A stretch of 64,000 nt of DNA from Allopusillimonas ginsengisoli. Its GTDB lineage: Bacteria; Pseudomonadota; Gammaproteobacteria; Burkholderiales; Burkholderiaceae_B. The DNA lies in assembly GCA_005239165.1 (NCBI GenBank), contig RAPG01000001.1, forward strand, positions 496,001 through 560,000, written 5' to 3'. Position numbers and translations under genes: made by a program. This document shows, one piece after another, positions 41,090-51,300 of this stretch (positions are counted from its first letter, which is position 1; every line of letters begins with the position of its first letter). Under the pieces are notes generated by a model. That model ran no database searches. It saw only the letters and a list, made by a program, of their open reading frames with translations, and was not told the origin of the DNA.

Positions 41090-42508
41090 CTATTGGCCAC
41101 TGCGGTTTTTGGCGTCCGCCTGACGTGTTGGGTCTGGCCGGCTTTTTGCACCCGCCTCACTCGCTGCACCTGCCTGACTTGTTGCATCCGGCTGACTTGT
41201 TGCATCCGGCTGACTTGTTGCACCTGCCTGACTTGCCGTACCTGCCTGACTTGCCGCGCCGGTCTGACTTGCCGCACCCGTCTGCGCTTTAGCACCGTCA
41301 GGGCCGGTCGCGGGCAGGGAGGCGGCCGGCGCACTCGCGTTTGCTTTGACGACTTCAACCTTCGCACCTTCGCGCAGACGGTCAACCCCTTCAATCACGA
41401 CACGCTGACCTTGCGTAAGCCCTGACACAATACCTATCTGGCCATCATCGACGCGCCCCGTCTTGACGGTTTGAATGTGCACTTTATCTTCGTCATCGAC
41501 ACGGTATACAAAAGCACCAATGGTGCCCTGCTGCACCGCTATCACCGGCACCTGCAATGACTCAGTGGTTTCGACACGCACGCGAACATTGACAAACTGG
41601 TTGGGAAAGAGCTGCTCATCTTCATTTGCAAAACGCGCTTTGAGCCGGACCGTACCAGTTGCCACGTCGATCTGATTATCGACCGCGACCAGCGTTCCGC
41701 TGGCCAGACGTTTAATGTCATCGCGGTCATAAGCATCAACCACCAGCGTCTTGCCCGCCCGCAGTTTCCGCATGACATCAGGCAACTGCACCTGCGGCAG
41801 CGAGAACATTACGGCAATGGGCTGGGTCTGGGTAATGACTACCAGCCCGTCTGTATTGGAGGCATTTATGATATTGCCCGCATCCACATTGCGCAGACCG
41901 GCACGCCCCGAAATCGGCGCGGTAATCTTGGTATAGCCAAGCTTGAGCCTGGCGCTGTCGACCGCAGCCTGGTCGCTTTTTACGGCACCCTGCAGCTGAC
42001 TGACCTGTGCCTGCTGCGTATCGACCTGTTGGCGGGCAATAGAATTTTGCTTAAACAGCTGCTGATAGCGCTGCAGATCACGCTGCGCATTACGCAGCAG
42101 CGCTGCATTCTGGGCCTGCTGGCCCAGGGCCTGATCAAGCTGCACCTGATAATCACTAGGGTCTATCTCGGCCAGCACATCGCCCTGCTTGACGGCTGCG
42201 CCTTCTTCAAAGGCGATACGAATAAGTTCGCCATCGACCTGACTACGCACAGTGACCGTGTTGTAGGCAGTTACTGTACCTATGGCTTTCATGACGTAGT
42301 GCAGCGGCCCTGACTCAGCAGTAGCAACCTTGACCGGCACCGCCATGCCCGCCATCATCCCCCGGCCAAAACGACCACTAGATTGAGCGGGGGCCTCTGG
42401 CTGCCGCGTAGCCAGCCAGTATCCGCCCCCGATCAGCAACAGGGCAAGCACCAGCGACAGAGCGGTACGCCAGCGCGGACGATGGGCCTCGGAACGAGGT
42501 GCAGACAT
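41090..42508 (-). CDS. mdtA: RND efflux periplasmic adaptor, MdtA-like
   Basis: A 472-residue membrane-fusion protein that bridges the pumps and the outer-membrane channel. One N-terminal membrane helix (about 14-32) is followed by a lipoyl-like half (VTVRSQVDGELIRIAFEEGAAVKQGDVLAEIDP), a coiled-coil hairpin (about 115-190), the second half (ITAPISGRAGLRNVDAGN) and a beta-barrel region. ATG 42508 is preceded by GGAGA. The C-terminal 100 residues are unusual: after the adaptor domains comes a hexapeptide-repeat tail rich in Gln, Ala, Ser and Gly, encoded by 18-base repeats. The tail length probably varies between strains. Confidence 0.92.
   Translation of the reverse strand: MSAPRSEAHRPRWRTALSLVLALLLIGGGYWLATRQPEAPAQSSGRFGRGMMAGMAVPVKVATAESGPLHYVMKAIGTVTAYNTVTVRSQVDGELIRIAFEEGAAVKQGDVLAEIDPSDYQVQLDQALGQQAQNAALLRNAQRDLQRYQQLFKQNSIARQQVDTQQAQVSQLQGAVKSDQAAVDSARLKLGYTKITAPISGRAGLRNVDAGNIINASNTDGLVVITQTQPIAVMFSLPQVQLPDVMRKLRAGKTLVVDAYDRDDIKRLASGTLVAVDNQIDVATGTVRLKARFANEDEQLFPNQFVNVRVRVETTESLQVPVIAVQQGTIGAFVYRVDDEDKVHIQTVKTGRVDDGQIGIVSGLTQGQRVVIEGVDRLREGAKVEVVKANASAPAASLPATGPDGAKAQTGAASQTGAASQAGTASQAGATSQPDATSQPDATSQAGAASEAGAKSRPDPTRQADAKNRSGQ
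41105..41284 (-). repeat. 18-bp tandem repeats encoding the C-terminal tail of the adaptor
   Basis: Ten 18-base units encode six-residue repeats of the form QxGxxS or QPDATS, with TTGTTGCATCCGGCTGAC as the clearest unit on the plus strand. Two copies at about 41180-41215 are identical and others have diverged. The unit is a multiple of three, so changes in copy number would keep the frame. Confidence 0.85.
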
Positions 42509-42670
42509 ACTGGGTTCTCCGGATTCGAACGATACAGGCGCTATTTTCGCCCATCGCGCGAGTACGGGGCACCCAAAAACTGAAAATGAAATGGAATGCA
42601 ACAACTATCGCAGGCGCCCAGCAAGAAAAGCGGGTGCCGGATTTTGATATTTTGCTACTGATTAGATGAG

Positions 42671-43423
42671 TTAAACGTTGCAACGCGCCAGTTTGAATGA
42701 CACATCACTGGTCACTGACTGGGGCTTGAAGTCAGCGTCTTGTGCAGAAAAGCGTACCCAGATCACATACTTATTGGCGCTCATCTCGGGAAAAACATGA
42801 CGTGTGCCGTCTATCCACACGCGCAGCAACTGAAACAGCTTGCCGCCCAGCATTTCCTGATAGGCTCCGCCACGCGCTACGACATCCACCACGTCGCCGG
42901 AATCGCGCAAGATACGCAAAATCAGCGCCAGGCCCTTGTACAAGGGCAAAAATGGTGAGATCCAGTTTTTGAGATGACCGGCCCGCACTTCGGGCGGATT
43001 GATCTGCCACGAATGATACGACGGCATGTCAACCTGCGACGACCCGCCCGGTACAGCCAGACGCCCCCTGAGGCTGGCCAGCCACTCGTTGTCGCGCAGC
43101 TCTTGGCCTATGCGACCCTGAGAGCCAAGCTCGGCGGCGGCCCCCTGTATTTCAGCCAGCATGGTGTCCAGCGTATGGGCGTCTACCCCCGGATGCTCGC
43201 GCAGGGTACCAAGCGTTGCACGCTGACGCTCCAGATCTTGCAGCACAGCGCCGCGCAGATCGGTACGATCACAGATATCGAGCAGATCAAACAGCGTGGC
43301 GATCGACACCTGATGATGATGAACGTCTGAGCCCTTGGCGAAGAAGAACAGCCGCTCGAAAAGGTGCTCTACTCGCAACAGGGATCTTACGCGCTCATTG
43401 CATGGATATTCATAAAGAATCAC
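42671..43423 (-). CDS. zapD: cell division protein ZapD
   Basis: ZapD crosslinks FtsZ protofilaments in the cytokinetic ring. The 250-residue product matches the family length and opens ILYEYPCNERVRSLLRVEHLFERLFFF, the conserved N-terminal motif. It also has LRDNEWLASLRGRLAVPGG and SYHSWQI near 145-170, and ends with strands around WVRFSAQDADFKPQ. GTG 43423 is chosen because the family begins there; the frame upstream to 43615 is inside coaE. It follows coaE by 25 bases on the same strand, the usual Burkholderiales order. No yacG follows within the window. Confidence 0.93.
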   Translation of the reverse strand: MILYEYPCNERVRSLLRVEHLFERLFFFAKGSDVHHHQVSIATLFDLLDICDRTDLRGAVLQDLERQRATLGTLREHPGVDAHTLDTMLAEIQGAAAELGSQGRIGQELRDNEWLASLRGRLAVPGGSSQVDMPSYHSWQINPPEVRAGHLKNWISPFLPLYKGLALILRILRDSGDVVDVVARGGAYQEMLGGKLFQLLRVWIDGTRHVFPEMSANKYVIWVRFSAQDADFKPQSVTSDVSFKLARCNV

Positions 43424-43448
43424 GCGACCAAAAACCTTTTGTGAATGA

Positions 43449-44069
43449 CTAGGAAGGACTGCAACCTTGGCGCGCCTGCACACACCAGCCATCATGCAAC
43501 ACCCGGGCACGGCGCACCAGCTCGTCAGCCGTGGTAGCGCCATTGTTGATAATGACATCGTCGGCCGCAGCGAGGCGGGTTTCCCGAGGAACCTGCGCAT
43601 TAATGATACGCGCAATAGCTTCGCGCGTCAGCCCACTGCGGGCCTGCACACGCTTGAACTGCGTTTCGGTATCGCAATCAACCACGCAGATGCGATCAAC
43701 CCGATCGCGCCAGTGTCCCGATTCAATCAATAGTGGCACGACAAACACAAGATAACATCCTCGAGCCGCATCGACTCTCTGTTTGGTAACGGCACCTATC
43801 ATTGGATGTAAAAGTGCTTCGAGCTGATGTCGCGCCTCGGGGCTTTCAAACACCAGGTCTCGCATGGCCTGCCGGTCTAGCGCACCCGTGGCCGCAATAA
43901 CATCGGGCCCGAAATGCTGCCTTATGGACGCAATGGCAGCGCCACCTGGTGCCGTCAGCTCGTGGGCAATGACATCTGTGTCGATAATGGCAGCCCCCCA
44001 CTCGGCCAACAAGTCAGCCACCCGGCTTTTGCCAGACCCTATCCCACCGGTTAATCCAATTTTGTACAT
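43449..44069 (-). CDS. coaE: dephospho-CoA kinase
   Basis: CoaE phosphorylates dephospho-CoA in the last step of coenzyme A synthesis. The 206-residue product begins MYKIGLTGGIGSGKSRVADLL, with the Walker A motif GGIGSGKS at residues 8-15. It has the DTDVIAHELT (DxD) motif near 31, HPMIGAVTKQR, the VPLLIESG segment and the conserved DDVIINNG near 170. The end is normal for the family. It is co-directional with zapD and is the only gene of the CoA pathway here besides panC. Confidence 0.96.
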   Translation of the reverse strand: MYKIGLTGGIGSGKSRVADLLAEWGAAIIDTDVIAHELTAPGGAAIASIRQHFGPDVIAATGALDRQAMRDLVFESPEARHQLEALLHPMIGAVTKQRVDAARGCYLVFVVPLLIESGHWRDRVDRICVVDCDTETQFKRVQARSGLTREAIARIINAQVPRETRLAAADDVIINNGATTADELVRRARVLHDGWCVQARQGCSPS

Positions 44070-44223
44070 GCAAGGTTACCCGTGTACCCAAAACACTGAA
44101 TGTAACTCAGACCGCGGCGCTGTGGTCCGGATCAGCACAACCCGGCGGGCGACCCGCGTACCCCGCCCGCGCTGGCTGGCTGTAGAATGCCTGTATTGTC
44201 CATTACCGCTACCGGAATTCACC

Positions 44224-44901
44224 ATGTCCAGCACGTTCTCGCTTCGTTCACTTTTCAGTCGAAAAGCCCTGGTTTTGCCGCTGGTGGCCATGGCATTGGC
44301 GGGCTGCGCGCAATTAAGCGCCCCCGGCCATTATGACGCGCCCCGCGACAGCACGCAGTCTGATGCACGCAGTCAGGCACAAGGCCGCAGCAGGGCTGCC
44401 GCACCGTCACAATTGCAATTTGGTTTTGGGGCAGACGCCAAGTCGTCCGACGAAGCTGCGCAAACTCAACGCGAAGCCCAGACTGCATCGTCTCGCGTTC
44501 GGGCTCGCCCCTTAGCCGAAGCAAAAACCTATCTGGGCACAGTACCCTGCCTCAAAGAACAAGGCACAGCCTGCCCAGCGTCGCGCATTACCCTCACGCT
44601 TGCTCCAACTGGCGAATGGCGGGCCCGCAGCGTTTCCGTCAACGACACATCGGCTATGGGCACACGTTCGGAGCAAGGGTGCTGGGAAGTCATAGGAGCG
44701 CGTCCGCTGCGCATCATGCTGCGCGTAAATAAAGAAGGCAGTAAAGCCGACCTTACCTTTGTCAATGACAACGTCTTGCGCATTAACAGCCTTGACGGTG
44801 CACAGCCAACGCTTGATTACCACCTTACCCGCCAGGCTGACGTTGACCCCATCAACGAGCTGGCAGATCGCCCCAAACTTTCTTGCGATCAAGACAACTG
44901 A
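44224..44901 (+). CDS. NlpE-like secreted lipoprotein
   Basis: A 225-residue lipoprotein. The signal (residues 1-28) ends at lipobox LAGC. A low-complexity stretch rich in S, Q and A (about 35-85) follows, then a small domain TYLGTVPCLKEQGTACPASRITLTLAPTGEW. This resembles the cysteine-containing NlpE N-terminal fold, in which two cysteines border the first strand, and is followed by GCWEVIGARPLRIMLRV. NlpE relatives detect envelope stress or copper, but similarity here is weak and the role is unknown. ATG 44224 follows a 130-base noncoding stretch after coaE and is convergent with the LuxR-type gene. Confidence 0.65.
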   Translation: MSSTFSLRSLFSRKALVLPLVAMALAGCAQLSAPGHYDAPRDSTQSDARSQAQGRSRAAAPSQLQFGFGADAKSSDEAAQTQREAQTASSRVRARPLAEAKTYLGTVPCLKEQGTACPASRITLTLAPTGEWRARSVSVNDTSAMGTRSEQGCWEVIGARPLRIMLRVNKEGSKADLTFVNDNVLRINSLDGAQPTLDYHLTRQADVDPINELADRPKLSCDQDN

Positions 44902-44923
44902 TGTCTTTAGCATAAAGAAAGCG

Positions 44924-44971
44924 CCCTGGCGGGCTTACGCGCTGCACGGGCGGCGCGTAAGCCCGCCAGGG
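44924..44971. terminator. perfect 19-bp hairpin between convergent genes
   Basis: CCCTGGCGGGCTTACGCGC (44924-44942) and its exact complement (44953-44971) with a 10-base loop lie between the lipoprotein gene and the convergent luxR-type gene. On the minus strand the stem is followed by CGCTTTCTTTATGC, so it is a likely terminator of the LuxR-type gene. The perfect 19-bp stem is longer than usual. Confidence 0.7.
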
Positions 44972-44996
44972 CCGGGGCCAACCAGGCCTGGGTACA

Positions 44997-45257
44997 CTAA
45001 CCAGGCTTGGTGCTGCCAGAATCGATTTCAGGCACCTCGCCGTACCTCATGACGCACTGCGACAGTTCTACGGCGTTGCGCACTTGCAGCTTATGAAAAA
45101 TACGAGCCCGGTGCGCTTCAACCGTACGCCTCGACACACCCAGTTCTGCTGCGATCACTTTATTGGCCTTGCCATTGGCAACATAAGCCATGACGTCGCG
45201 CTCGCGCGCCGTCAGCACGGAAAAAGGTGAATGGTCTTGATTTCTTGACTGCGTCAT
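44997..45257 (-). CDS. minimal LuxR-type DNA-binding regulator
   Basis: An 86-residue protein consisting only of a LuxR/FixJ-family helix-turn-helix: LTARERDVMAYVANGKANKVIAAELGVSRRTVEAHRARIFHKLQVRNAVEL (residues about 15-65). There is no receiver or ligand domain; the 14 residues before it are disordered. The sequence, especially SRRTVEAHRARIFHKL, matches FixJ/TodR-like output domains. A clear GGAGG ribosome site lies 5 bases before the ATG. It follows panC on the same strand, 51 bases apart. It may be a free-standing transcription factor controlled by abundance; its targets are unknown. Confidence 0.85.
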   Translation of the reverse strand: MTQSRNQDHSPFSVLTARERDVMAYVANGKANKVIAAELGVSRRTVEAHRARIFHKLQVRNAVELSQCVMRYGEVPEIDSGSTKPG

Positions 45258-45308
45258 GACGCCTCCTGCAAACAGAGGTTAAAGGAGACGTCATATTGTC
45301 ACAGCTTA

Positions 45309-46190
<882 letters not shown>

Positions 46191-46215
46191 TCAGGATGGA
46201 TGGGGATGGTACCGC

Positions 46216-47094
46216 TCAGGCAGCGGCACGCAGATAGGAAAGGCGCACGTAAATGGGTGCATAGGGCTCAGCCTGCGTGATTTCGAGCAGCGATTCGCGC
46301 GCCAGCTCAAGCATGGCCAAAAAATGCACGACTATGATAGCCGGCCCATCGCCCTCGTGTATGCGATCAAGAAAGAGATCGGTGAATTCCATGAACCGCA
46401 CATCGTTGAGCTGGCGCAAGATTTGGCTCATGTGATCGCGCACTGACAGCTGCTCGCGGGTAATGCGATGATTGGCATTAAGACGGGCGCGTCGCATGAT
46501 GTCTTGCCAGGCCATGCGCAAATCGTCTGCACTGATCTCAGGCAGTGTCTGCTCAACGATAATGTCGGCAAGGGCGTGGGTACGATGAAAATCGCGGCCC
46601 AGTTGCGGCAGGGCGTCAAGCTTCTGGGCAGCAAGCTTCATTTGCTCATATTCGAGCAGGCGTCTTACCAGTTCGGCGCGCGGGTCATCCACCTCTTGGT
46701 CGGTGTCTGATTTTTTTACCGGCAGCAGCATGCGCGATTTGATCTCGATGAGCATGGCGGCCATCAGAAGGTATTCGCCGGCCAGCTCGAGATTGTGTTC
46801 GCGTATTTGCTCGACATACGACAGGTATTGCCGCGTGACCTCAGCCATGGGTATGTCAAGCACGTTAAAGTTTTGCTTGCGTATGAGATACAGCAGCAGA
46901 TCCAGCGGGCCTTCGAAGGTTTCAAGAAACACCTCGAGCGCATCAGGCGGAATGTACAAGTCTTGCGGCAAGGCGAACAAAGGCTCGCCATACAGACGTG
47001 CAAGCGCCACGCTGTCGAGGACGTCAGGCGTACTGTCAAACCTGGGTTCGACCAATGCGTTCAACTCAGCGGCCGCGTCCTGGGACAAAGACAT
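46216..47094 (-). CDS. scpA: segregation and condensation protein A
   Basis: ScpA is the kleisin that links SMC dimers and ScpB in the chromosome condensation complex. The 292-residue product has the core kleisin segment FEGPLDLLLYLIRKQNFNVLDIPMAEVTRQYLSY (residues about 59-92), then EYLLMAAMLIEIKSRMLLP, the Lys/Glu middle and the C-terminal winged-helix region (FLAMLELARESLLEITQ). The first 55 residues form an extension typical of betaproteobacteria. It begins 9 bases after the DUF3460 stop and precedes panC. No scpB is in the window. Confidence 0.95.
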   Translation of the reverse strand: MSLSQDAAAELNALVEPRFDSTPDVLDSVALARLYGEPLFALPQDLYIPPDALEVFLETFEGPLDLLLYLIRKQNFNVLDIPMAEVTRQYLSYVEQIREHNLELAGEYLLMAAMLIEIKSRMLLPVKKSDTDQEVDDPRAELVRRLLEYEQMKLAAQKLDALPQLGRDFHRTHALADIIVEQTLPEISADDLRMAWQDIMRRARLNANHRITREQLSVRDHMSQILRQLNDVRFMEFTDLFLDRIHEGDGPAIIVVHFLAMLELARESLLEITQAEPYAPIYVRLSYLRAAA

Positions 47095-47103
47095 GCGTAG
47101 TGA

Positions 47104-47295
47104 TCAGTCTATGGGGTAATACACATAAGACCGCATCGGCACTTTGCCGGCCTTGTAGCCTTCGACCTGCTCGGGGTCTATGTGTTTGTCCCAGAGACGC
47201 CCACGACCCTCGCGCTGACGCATTTCGGTATCGGGATGATCGGTTTTGTATTTTTTGAGAAACTGGGTAATCTCGGATTCGTAATGTTTTGCCAT
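47104..47295 (-). CDS. DUF3460 family protein
   Basis: A 63-residue protein of the betaproteobacterial family DUF3460. It is charged and has no membrane helix; the motif YESEITQFLKKYK begins at residue 5, followed by HPDTEMRQREGRGRLWDK and the conserved ending KAGKVPMRSYVYYP. Function unknown. The frame is short but supported by family match, by its start, and by its position immediately before scpA, where relatives are found. Confidence 0.9.
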   Translation of the reverse strand: MAKHYESEITQFLKKYKTDHPDTEMRQREGRGRLWDKHIDPEQVEGYKAGKVPMRSYVYYPID

Positions 47296-47453
47296 AATGT
47301 TTACTTGTAAACGCTATTGAATCAACAGCGTTTAGTGTACTTCACCCAACGCCTCCTGCACCCATTGGCCCCTGTCTGGGGCCAAAAAGCACGATTCCCC
47401 GTATTTTACTGTGTCTGGATGGCTGTGCGGGCGCCGCTGGCACTAACGCAGGT

Positions 47454-48287
47454 TCATGTGATAGCAGCCTCAGCATCCAGCAACATGACAAGTTTGCAGT
47501 CTGGGCGGGTCGCCAGGCGAAACGTAATCTGCTGGTAAAGCAAAATCCCATCAGTGGGGTGGCTGAACTCGCGCAGCCCGCCTGCACGGTCAACCACCGT
47601 ATGACGCGTCCACCAGTGGGCAAACACGCTGCTTCCCTGCCGGAGTTCGTCGCGGATATCCTGAACGTCACGCTCTTCTGCATAGGGGCCCGAATCGGCC
47701 CGAAACTCTGCCACGATACGGCTGGCCCGCTCTTCCCAATTGATAACCAGCTTGCGGGCAGCCGGGTCCAGGAACACATAGCGAAGCAGATTAGGCACCT
47801 CATCGCGGTCTGGCCAGCCATCAAAAAGGTGCAGCAATGGCTTGTTTTGCGCCAGCACATTCCAGCAGCGATCCAGAATATAGGCCGGGGCCGTAATGGC
47901 GTGCACGCAGTCTGCCAGACGAGCGGGCAATGGCGTGACAAGGCCTCCCCCATGCTCAGGGTCGGCGCACTCTGCCAGATCAAAAAGATAGTGGCGTTCG
48001 GCACGGGAAAGCGCCAGCGTTGCGGCAAGCCGTGCCCAGACGCCGGCAGACACGGAAACATCTCTGCCCTGCTCAATCCAGGTAAGCCAGGTGACGCTAA
48101 TGTCGCATAACTGAGCGAGCTCTTCGCGCCGCAAGCCTGGTGTACGACGTCTTGCGCCTGCAGGCAGGCCGACATCTTCGGGCTGAACACGCCCCCGCAC
48201 CCGGCGCAGGAAATCGCCCAGCGCCTTTCGCCTCAAAGACCCCGTCTGTTCAGCCGATGCTGAGAGGACGGAAGCGGCTTTCTCCAT
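47454..48287 (-). CDS. XRE-family regulator with MmyB-like ligand-binding domain
   Basis: A 277-residue helix-turn-helix regulator. The DNA-binding part (about 20-95) contains [49 protein letters not shown], the hallmark of this family. It is followed by an MmyB-like domain (about 105-275) with [14 protein letters not shown] and the distinctive [16 protein letters not shown]. MmyB-type domains bind small ligands of unknown nature, including fatty acids in one case. It begins 24 bases after the corrected metH stop on the same strand, so it could be expressed with metH. No neighbouring dehydrogenase, as is often seen with such regulators, is present. Confidence 0.9.
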   Translation of the reverse strand: MEKAASVLSASAEQTGSLRRKALGDFLRRVRGRVQPEDVGLPAGARRRTPGLRREELAQLCDISVTWLTWIEQGRDVSVSAGVWARLAATLALSRAERHYLFDLAECADPEHGGGLVTPLPARLADCVHAITAPAYILDRCWNVLAQNKPLLHLFDGWPDRDEVPNLLRYVFLDPAARKLVINWEERASRIVAEFRADSGPYAEERDVQDIRDELRQGSSVFAHWWTRHTVVDRAGGLREFSHPTDGILLYQQITFRLATRPDCKLVMLLDAEAAIT

Positions 48288-48311
48288 GGCTGACCCCTGT
48301 TCTTCACCCGC

Positions 48312-51300
48312 CTACCCGAGCACACTGGCCAGCGTGCGACGTACGTCATCTTCGTCGCGGCCGCTACGCTGCACGTAGTCGGCCAGCTGGTCTTGCCCGA
48401 TCTGCCCCACATTAAAGTACTTGGAATCAGGGTGGCTGAGGTAAACCCGCTGACACTGGATGCCGGGTACATGGCAAAGCTGTCAGTCAGTTGCATGCCG
48501 ATTTCTTCGGCTTCGAGCACCCTGAACATATCCTTTTTTACCACATGCTCCGGGCATGCCGGGTAGCCAGGCGCCGGTCGTATGCCCTGGTATTTTTCAG
48601 CAATGACCTCTTCATTGGTCAACGACTCATCGGGCACATACCCCCACAGATCGCGCCGCACCCGTGCGTGCAGGGTTTCAGCAAAGCCCTCGGCCAGCCT
48701 GTCGCCAATGGACTTGAGCATAATGCTGGAGTAATCATCCATATCATCAAGAAAAGCCTTGTCGTGCTTCTCGATGCCTATGCCTCCGGTCACGGCAAAC
48801 ATACCAATGTAATCGGCCACACCGCTTTCCTTGGGTGCAATAAAGTCAGCCAGACACTTGTTGTCAACGCCTTCGCGTTTGCCCGTTTGCTGGCGTACGT
48901 TGCGCCATGTAAACAGCACGTCACTGCGAGACTCATCACTGTAAACCTCGATATCTTCGTCATTGACGGTATTGGCCGGGTAAAACGCCACAACACCACT
49001 GGCGGTGAGCCAGCGCCCTTCAATAACCTTCTTGAGCATGGCCTTGCCTTCGGCAAACAGCTTGCGAGCCTCCTCGCCCACCACTTTGTCATCCAGAATG
49101 GCCGGATACTGCCCGAACAGGCTCCAGGTCTGGAAAAACGGCGTCCAGTCCAGGAAATTCTCTATTTCGCGCAGGTCGTAGTTTTGAAAGGTGCGTCGGC
49201 CCAGAAACTTGGGGCGCGGTGGCGTATAAGACGACCAGTCAATCACCGGTCGCGCCGCACGGGCCTCGGCCAGCGGAAGTATAGGCGTTGACTTGCGATT
49301 GGCATGACGCTTGCGCACCAGCTCGTACTCTTGCGCCACACTGGCTACATATTCGTCGACCTGGTCCGACATCAGGTTGGTGGCCACACCCACCGAACGG
49401 CTGGCATCGGGTACGTAGATAACCGGCCCATCATAGTTGGGCGCAATTTTGACGGCGGTATGAACCCGACTGGTCGTGGCCCCTCCTACCAGCAACGGTA
49501 TGTTGCGCTCCTTGAAATAAGGATCACGCTGCATCTCTGATGCCACATACGCCATTTCTTCAAGGCTGGGGGTAATCAGGCCTGACAACCCCACCATATT
49601 GCAGTTTTCTTCCTTGGCCTTGGCCAGAATCTCGGCGCACGGCACCATGACGCCCATGTTGACGACTTCATAGTTGTTGCACTCGAGCACCACGGACACA
49701 ATGTTCTTGCCAATATCGTGAACGTCGCCCTTGACCGTGGCAATAACGATTTTGCCTTTGGAGCGCACGTCGCCCCCGGCTGCCTCGATCTGTCTTTTTT
49801 CTTCTTCGATAAAGGGAATCAGGTGCGCCACGGCAAGCTTCATGACCCGGGCTGACTTAACCACTTGGGGCAAGAACATTTTGCCGGCGCCAAACAGGTC
49901 ACCCACAATATTCATGCCGTCCATCAACGGGCCTTCAATAACCTGTATGGGCCGACCGCCGGCATCGGCGATCTTCTGACGCACTTCTTCAGTATCTTCG
50001 ACAATAAAATTGGTAATGCCTAACACCAGCGCGTGCGAGAGCCGCTTTTCAACCGATTGTTCACGCCATGTCAGGTCTTCTTCTTTTTTGACACCTGACC
50101 CCTTGACGCTTTCTGCAAACTCGACCAGACGCTCGGTGGATGTAAGCTCATCGGCCGGGTCGGTTTTACCCAGCGGCTCAGGGCGGTCGAGCACAACGTC
50201 TTCGACCATATCCAGCAGTTTTTTATCGATATCCTGATACACCCCCAGCTGACCGGCATTAACAATGCCCATGGTCAGCCCTTTCTGGATGGCGTAATAC
50301 AGAAACACGGTATGGATGGCTTCGCGCATGGCCTCGTTGCCGCGAAACGAGAAGCTGACGTTGGAAATGCCGCCCGATACACGGGCATGGGGAAGGTTTT
50401 CGGTGATCCAGCCCGTGGCCTCGATAAAATCGACGGCATAGTGGTTGTGCTCGTCGATACCCGTCGCGATGGCGAAAACGTTAGGATCAAAAATAATGTC
50501 TTCAGGCGGAAAGTTAACCTCATCCACCAGCAGGCGGTAAGCCCGCTCGCAAATAAGTTTGCGCTTTTCAAGGTTGTCGGCCTGACCTTGTTCGTCAAAT
50601 GCCATCACCACAACGGCTGCGCCATACTTGCGGCAAAGGCGGGCATGCTCAAGAAACAGCGCTTCGCCCTCTTTCATTGAGATGGAATTGACCACTGCCT
50701 TGCCCTGAACCGTGCGCAAGCCCTGCTCGATCACCTCCCATTTGGAGCTGTCGATCATAATGGGCACACGAGAAATATCAGGCTCGGAAGCAATCATGTT
50801 CAGAAAACGGCGCATGCACTTGGCCGAGTCGAGCATGCCCTCGTCCATGTTTACGTCAATAATCTGGGCCCCGTTTTCTACCTGCTCGCGCGCCACAGAC
50901 AGCGCTTCCTCATAGAGATCTTCACGGATCAGGCGCAAAAATTTCTTGCTGCCGGTCACGTTGGTGCGCTCACCCACGTTGATGAACAGACTGTCTGCAT
51001 CAATGTTCAGCGGCTCAAGCCCCGACAGCCTGGTTTTGATGGGCACTTCAGGCGCAGCCCGCACCGGAAGCGATGCCACCTTGTCGAAGATGGCTTTTAT
51101 GTGCTCTGGCGTTGTGCCACAGCATCCGCCCGCCATATTGACCAAACCCGAATGTGCAAATTCTTCAAGCAATGACGAGGTGTCTTCAGGGGTTTCGTCA
51201 AAGCCGGTTTCTGCCATAGGGTTGGGCAAGCCGGCGTTGGGGTAGACACAAATATAGGTGTCGCAGATTTTGGAAAGCTCAGCCACATAAGGCCGCATCA

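Noticed and set aside
41105..41284. CRISPR-like regular repeats
   Set aside because: The units are in-frame coding repeats with no spacers; there are no cas genes.
47342..48190. 282-residue open frame on the minus strand
   Set aside because: It is a shadow in another frame of the XRE/MmyB-like regulator gene, which has clear domain similarity; the shadow has none.
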